NCBI GenBank assembly: GCA_031119155.1
Contig: JAVHYH010000044.1
Span: 1 to 17,125, forward strand
Direction of reading: 5' to 3'
DNA from: Brevundimonas sp.
Lineage (GTDB): Bacteria; Pseudomonadota; Alphaproteobacteria; Caulobacterales; Caulobacteraceae
Length of the DNA stretch: 17,125 nucleotides
The position numbers and the translations under genes were made by a program. The notes beneath the pieces are model-generated. The model searched no databases, was not told the DNA's origin, and saw nothing but the letters and a program-made list of their open reading frames with translations. Positions 14,833 through 17,125 of this stretch are shown here, piece after piece. How positions within the stretch are numbered: position 1 is the first letter of the stretch; every line of letters starts with the position of its first letter.

Positions 14833-15831
14833 CGCTTCGAGCGCCGTCAGCACCGGCCCTGCCCCGGACGGCAGCGGCGCGCGCGCATCCCGCAGGAAGG
14901 CCTCCACGTCGCGGTACATGGTCTCGGCCTGGAGGTCGCGGTTCAGGATGTGCCAGCCGGCGGGATAGTAGCCGGTGCGGAAGCCAGGCCGATTGCCCGC
15001 CCGGCGCAGGGCCGCGCGCATGGCCGGCTTCTGGATCACATTGTCGGTCCCGCCATAGAGCAGCAGGGTCGGGGCGCGGATGTCGCCCAGCCGACGCGAG
15101 GCGCTCTCCATCAGATCGACCAGACCATAGAGAGTGTCGAAGCGGGTGGAGATGATGCTGTTGGGATCGCGCCCGTTGCGGAACAGCTCGATCCGGTTGT
15201 CCGAGGCCGGGTGGGCGCGGATGGCCCATTCGGGCGCGTCGACGGCATAGGGGCCCATCGTGTGGGCGGCGACCCACAGGCCGGTGGAGTTGACCGGCCC
15301 CTGCGCGGTCCAGCCCCAGACGCCCGGCGCCAGCAGGATGAGCCGGTCGGCGGCGGGCGGAAGGTCCGAGCCGAAGGCGGCGATGCTGACCGAGCCGCCC
15401 ATGCTCTCACCCGCCACGGCGATGATCGCATTGGGGTGACTTGCGCGGGCCAGGGCGACGGCGGTGCGCAGGTCCTCGGTCATCCGCGCCTCGCCCGCCC
15501 AGACGCCCCGGCCGGGCGCCTGACCGAAACCGCGCTGATCGACAGCCCAGGTCTCGATGCCACGCTCGGCCCAGTACGGACCGGCGAGACGGAAGGAAGC
15601 GCGGGTGTCGTTCATGCCGTGCAGGGCGACGATGACCGCCCAGGGCTCCTGATCACGCGACGCCCAGCGGGCCAGTGGCAACTGCGCGCCGTCGTCCATG
15701 CGCAACGTCGAGGCCTCGACCGCCGGGCCAGTGAACCCCGTCGGCGGGGTCAATACAGGCTGGATCGCCGGACTGGCGCAGGCGGCGAGAGTGAGCGTGA
15801 GCGTGACGGCGAGCGCAAGCGTCCCCCTCAT
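14824..15831 (-). CDS. Lipoprotein alpha/beta hydrolase (monoacylglycerol lipase-like)
   Basis: A 335-residue serine hydrolase anchored as a lipoprotein. The signal MRGTLALAVTLTLTLAACAS has lipobox LAAC with Cys18. Oxyanion motif HG is at 71-72, the nucleophile Ser143 sits in GESMG (141-145), and Asp263 (GGTDN) and His294 (AGWH) complete a plausible triad. A lid-like insertion covers about 170-240. The fold resembles monoacylglycerol lipases / Hydrolase_4 proteins; the natural substrate is unknown. The open frame continues 135 codons upstream, but that part is a shadow of other sequence, and the signal peptide fixes ATG 15831. No good ribosome-binding site is seen, because a palindromic repeat ends 5 bp before the start. 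Confidence 0.9.
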   Translation of the reverse strand: MRGTLALAVTLTLTLAACASPAIQPVLTPPTGFTGPAVEASTLRMDDGAQLPLARWASRDQEPWAVIVALHGMNDTRASFRLAGPYWAERGIETWAVDQRGFGQAPGRGVWAGEARMTEDLRTAVALARASHPNAIIAVAGESMGGSVSIAAFGSDLPPAADRLILLAPGVWGWTAQGPVNSTGLWVAAHTMGPYAVDAPEWAIRAHPASDNRIELFRNGRDPNSIISTRFDTLYGLVDLMESASRRLGDIRAPTLLLYGGTDNVIQKPAMRAALRRAGNRPGFRTGYYPAGWHILNRDLQAETMYRDVEAFLRDARAPLPSGAGPVLTALEARE

Positions 15832-15835
15832 CCGG

Positions 15836-15956
15836 TCATCCCGGCGAAAGCCGGGATCCAGTGCTTTGGATGATCGGCGCCGGAACGCTCGTACAAAGGC
15901 TAATCCCACGCAGCCTGCCTCACGAAAGAACTGGGTCCCGGCTTTCGCCGGGATGA
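15836..15956. repeat. Palindromic intergenic repeat element, copy B
   Basis: The 26-bp ends (15836-15861 and 15931-15956) are inverted copies with one mismatch. Each end folds into CCCGGC-GAAA-GCCGGG (or its complement). The 69-bp centre shows no obvious gene. The element fills 121 of the 131 bp between the hydrolase start and the stop of the uracil-DNA glycosylase gene. Compared with copy A the hairpin stem differs by a G-C to A-T exchange on both sides, so pairing is kept. Confidence 0.85.
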
Positions 15957-15962
15957 GCGGAA

Positions 15963-16544
15963 TTATTGAAGGATGCCACGCACCCGCTCGCGCAGATAGG
16001 GGATGACCTCGGCCTCGAACCACGGATTGCGTCTCAGCCACGCCGTGTTGCGCCAGGACGGGTGCGGCATGGGCAGGATCGAGGGGGCGTAGTCGCGCCA
16101 GCTCCGGACCGTCTCGGTCATGTTCGCCTTGACCCGCTCGCCCAAGGCCCAGGCCTGGGCATAGCCGCCGACCAGCAGGGTCAGTTCGACGTTCGGCAGT
16201 TCGGCGAGGAGCTGGGGTCGCCAGAGTTCGGCGCACTTCCTCGGCGGCGGATAGTCGCCGCCCTTCGGAGCGGTGCCGGGATAGCAGAAGGCCTGCGCGG
16301 CCACGCCGAGACGGCGGTCAGCGTAGAAGGTCTCGTAGTCCACGCCCATCCAGTCGCGCAGCCGGTCGCCGGACGGATCGGTGAACGGCAGGCCGCTTTC
16401 GTGCACCCGACGACCGGGCGCCTGGCCGCAGATCAGCAGCCGCGTCTCGGGGAAGACGCGGACCACGGGGCGCGGCGTGTGCGGAAGCTGGCCGAGACAG
16501 GCCCGGCAGGCGCGGATGTCGGTGAGAACGGCCTCAAGGCTCAT
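15963..16544 (-). CDS. Uracil-DNA glycosylase superfamily protein, Fe-S type
   Basis: A 193-residue member of the uracil-DNA glycosylase superfamily (COG1573-like), expected to remove uracil or a related damaged base in repair. Cysteines 13, 16, 87 and 104 have the spacing of the 4Fe-4S ligands of family 4/5 enzymes (C-x2-C, then two about 70 and 90 residues on). Motif A reads GQAPGRRVHESGLPFTDPSG (40-59), and motif B is MPHPSWRN (159-166) with His161. The usual acidic residue of family 4 (GEAPG) is Gln41 here, so the exact family and activity are uncertain; there is no UdgX-type KRRIH loop. It starts 12 bp after the DUF3253 stop and probably shares its transcript. Confidence 0.85.
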   Translation of the reverse strand: MSLEAVLTDIRACRACLGQLPHTPRPVVRVFPETRLLICGQAPGRRVHESGLPFTDPSGDRLRDWMGVDYETFYADRRLGVAAQAFCYPGTAPKGGDYPPPRKCAELWRPQLLAELPNVELTLLVGGYAQAWALGERVKANMTETVRSWRDYAPSILPMPHPSWRNTAWLRRNPWFEAEVIPYLRERVRGILQ

Positions 16545-16556
16545 TCCGTGACCCGA

Positions 16557-16871
16557 TCAGTCCTCGTCTTCGTCCGTCTTCGGCGGCAGGGCGGCCAGGG
16601 CGGCGGCGGTCTCTTCCGGGGTCGGCAGCCGCAGGCGGGTGACGCCCTTGAAGCTGTTCGGATCGACCGGCTTGCCCTTCTTGGTGATGGTCAGTTTGCC
16701 CTGACGCATCAGGTGCAGGGCGGCGGACTTCACCTTGGGCAGCATGCGCTGCCACTGTTCCGGCTGCAGCTCCTTGGCCACATCCGCGGGTTCAATGCTC
16801 TTGCCGCCGACGTTCTTGGGGTCAGCCTTCGCCAATTTTTCGAAAATGGCGGCTTCGATAGGATCGCTCAT
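16557..16871 (-). CDS. DUF3253 family protein
   Basis: A 104-residue protein matching DUF3253 along its length: IEAAIFEKL at the start, SIEPADVAKEL, WQRMLPKVKSAALHLMRQGK and a GKPVD...KGVTRLRL end. The predicted shape is a small winged helix; the function is not known. The C-terminus is acidic (KTDEDED). I chose the ATG at 16871 because it gives the family's usual N-terminus MSDPI; ATG 16889 in frame would add six residues. The Shine-Dalgarno is weak for both. It is first in a probable two-gene unit with the glycosylase and divergent from the thioesterase, 47 bp apart. Confidence 0.82.
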   Translation of the reverse strand: MSDPIEAAIFEKLAKADPKNVGGKSIEPADVAKELQPEQWQRMLPKVKSAALHLMRQGKLTITKKGKPVDPNSFKGVTRLRLPTPEETAAALAALPPKTDEDED

Positions 16872-16918
16872 GAGGCCTATATGCTGCATTGCGAGAGCGA
16901 GAAGAAGGCAGGATCACA

Positions 16919-17125
16919 ATGGTCGCGAAAATCACCGTCACCGAAGGCGAGTTCACCGGGTGGCAGACCTATGACCTGCACGGCACCTTCGACCAGGTGG
17001 TGGGGCCGTTCTATTTCAAGCCGGACGCCGACGGGCGGATGCGCTGCGCCTTCCGGGCCGAGCAGAAGCATATGAACGCCGGCGACCGGATGCACGGCGG
17101 CTGCCTGATGACCTTCGCCGACATC
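16919..17125 (+). CDS. PaaI-like hotdog-fold thioesterase, N-terminal part (cut by the window edge)
   Basis: The 69 visible residues start a hotdog-fold acyl-CoA thioesterase. The block HMNAGDRMHGGCLMTFADI (51-69) carries Asn53, His59-Gly-Gly and Asp68, which is the active-site region of the PaaI/4HBT type, where the Asn/His-Gly-Gly turn positions the acyl thioester. The substrate is not predictable. ATG 16919-16921 is preceded by GGCAGGA, a usable ribosome-binding site. The rest of the gene lies beyond the window. Confidence 0.85.
   Translation, partial: MVAKITVTEGEFTGWQTYDLHGTFDQVVGPFYFKPDADGRMRCAFRAEQKHMNAGDRMHGGCLMTFADI

Noticed and set aside
15832..16236. 135-codon N-terminal extension of the hydrolase frame
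   Set aside because: It is the wrong-frame reading of the glycosylase gene and of the palindromic element. The lipoprotein signal starting at 15831 gives the true N-terminus.

Overview
The window is a GC-rich piece of a bacterial chromosome, almost certainly an alphaproteobacterium of the Caulobacterales and most like Brevundimonas. The evidence is a complete CckA-type hybrid histidine kinase, a dimeric eukaryote-like NADP isocitrate dehydrogenase, a Caulobacter-style -10 element (GCTATACC) in front of that gene, GANTC sites upstream of cckA, and abundant exopeptidase-like secreted proteins. I see no phage, plasmid, transposase, CRISPR, tRNA or rRNA. The species call is an inference from protein content, not from a marker gene.

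Layout. 1-418 (-): N-terminal part of icd. 623-2142 (+): a short unknown ORF, a DUF2945 tudor-like small protein and a DUF1176 lipoprotein. 2153-3997 (-): first of three DUF885 metallopeptidase-like proteins with Tat-like leaders, preceded by a structured untranslated region (about 4059-4173) and a 43-residue gene (4199-4330, -) that diverges from a GcvA-like LysR regulator (4429-5346, +). 5340-8989 (-): two further DUF885 paralogues, 14 bp apart and probably cotranscribed. 9072-10913 (-): M61-family aminopeptidase with a PDZ domain. 10982-13036 (-): cckA. 13037-13538: gene-free stretch holding the cckA upstream region, a palindromic repeat element and the terminator of the next gene. 13539-14636 (-): leucine/Glu/Phe/Val dehydrogenase. 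14824-15831 (-): lipoprotein alpha/beta hydrolase. 15963-16871 (-): an Fe-S type uracil-DNA glycosylase superfamily protein and a DUF3253 protein, probably one operon. 16919 to the end (+): start of a PaaI-like hotdog thioesterase.

How the genes may work together. The three DUF885 proteins, the M61 peptidase and the lipoprotein hydrolase are exported, and the dehydrogenase deaminates branched-chain amino acids. Together with isocitrate dehydrogenase this fits an organism that lives on peptides and amino acids, although nothing in the sequence proves joint regulation. cckA is an essential cell-cycle gene in Caulobacter and appears to be a housekeeping neighbour.

The least expected content is between the genes: two copies of a palindromic hairpin element sharing a GAAA-loop hairpin with a compensatory base-pair change; a 30-bp-arm inverted repeat that supplies the stop codon of the hydrolase gene; and a leader region with mutually exclusive pairings. 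I found no clearly new multi-gene system.
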